Source: Medicago truncatula | Taxonomy: Eukaryota; Streptophyta; Magnoliopsida; Fabales; Fabaceae | Length of the DNA: 64,000 bases | Direction of reading: 5' to 3' | Assembly: GCF_003473485.1 (NCBI RefSeq) | Contig: NC_053047.1 | Span: 5,223,001 to 5,287,000, forward strand | Shown here: positions 63,815-64,000 of the stretch, piece after piece | Position numbering within the stretch: position 1 is the stretch's first letter | Layout: the number at the start of each line of letters is the position of its first letter | Position numbers and translations under genes: made by a program | The notes under the pieces: generated by a model | What the model was told of the DNA's origin: nothing | The model's input: the letters and a program-made list of their open reading frames with translations, nothing else | Database searches by the model: none

Positions 63815-64000
63815 TTGAATTGGCGGATGGTAGTGTCTTTTCTAACGTTGGTACGGGAGTTTGGAGGTCTCATTTGTGATCATCATGGCGACTTTCTGCA
63901 TGGTTATTATTGTTGTAATGGCGACTCGTCTATTATTCACGCCAAGATTTTGACCCTCTTTCATGGGCTCCAATTATGTTGGGATTTTGGTTATAGGAAG
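63815..64000 (+). pseudogene. LINE RNase H fragment, cut by the window edge
   Basis: The text reads DGSVFSNVGTG, then after a frame slip FGGLICDHHGDFLHGYY, CCNGDSSIIHAKIL and TLFHGLQLCWDFGY to the window end. This resembles the C-terminal RNase H-like domain of plant non-LTR retrotransposons, a different family member from the remnant at 35815. It continues beyond 64000. Confidence 0.7.

Overview
The window is AT-rich plant nuclear DNA, almost certainly from a papilionoid legume and most likely Medicago or a close relative. The reasons are multi-exon GT-AG genes, a TIR-NBS-LRR (TNL) resistance-gene cluster, a plant-type fused DHFR-TS gene, and many legume-style MITEs, tRNA-derived SINEs and LTR elements. 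The species call is inference; no database search was possible.

Layout. (1) 0-16 kb: TNL cluster. TNL-1 (+, 1589-9265) has five recognisable exons, but a non-autonomous Copia-type element (1929-5077, minus orientation, 5-bp target duplication) sits in its TIR exon, and its LRR exon ends in a stop codon. Scraps of a MYB gene, a TIR exon and an LRR exon follow (9.8-10.6 kb). TNL-2 (-, 12240-15561) lacks a TIR exon and carries several frameshifts and a stop. (2) 16-31 kb: mostly transposon debris. It holds a Ty3/Gypsy remnant (about 17.9-22.03 kb) fused to the start of a small secreted-peptide gene (22044-22442), a pseudogene copy of that peptide gene (27475), several MITEs and a broken eS25 ribosomal-protein gene (28648-28988). 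(3) 31-40 kb: an apparently intact DUF4408/DUF761-type gene (31455-32252), a hAT-type element, a SABATH methyltransferase fragment, a LINE RNase H remnant, a pogo-type element with transposase C-terminal coding, and large inverted-repeat elements. (4) 42.9-47.5 kb: the one clear housekeeping gene, bifunctional dihydrofolate reductase-thymidylate synthase, ten coding exons on the minus strand, intact. (5) 47.9-54.4 kb: a CpG-rich transposon-like segment, an AT-rich gap, then an internally repetitive block ending in a Helitron-like 3' terminus. (6) 54.9-58.6 kb: a Sec14-nodulin-type phosphatidylinositol-transfer pseudogene. (7) 60-64 kb: an orphan, frameshifted TIR exon, a TNL C-terminal-domain relic and a LINE RNase H fragment running off the right edge.

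Functional reading. Only DHFR-TS (folate and dTMP supply), the DUF4408/DUF761 gene and possibly the small secreted peptide look translatable as they stand. All NLR material is broken, so this looks like a decaying edge of an NLR cluster shaped by local duplication, inversion and transposon insertion. I did not find a convincing new biological system. The best leads are the peptide gene whose upstream region was replaced by a retroelement, the Helitron-like block with a higher-order repeat, and the series of dated lesions in the TNL genes.
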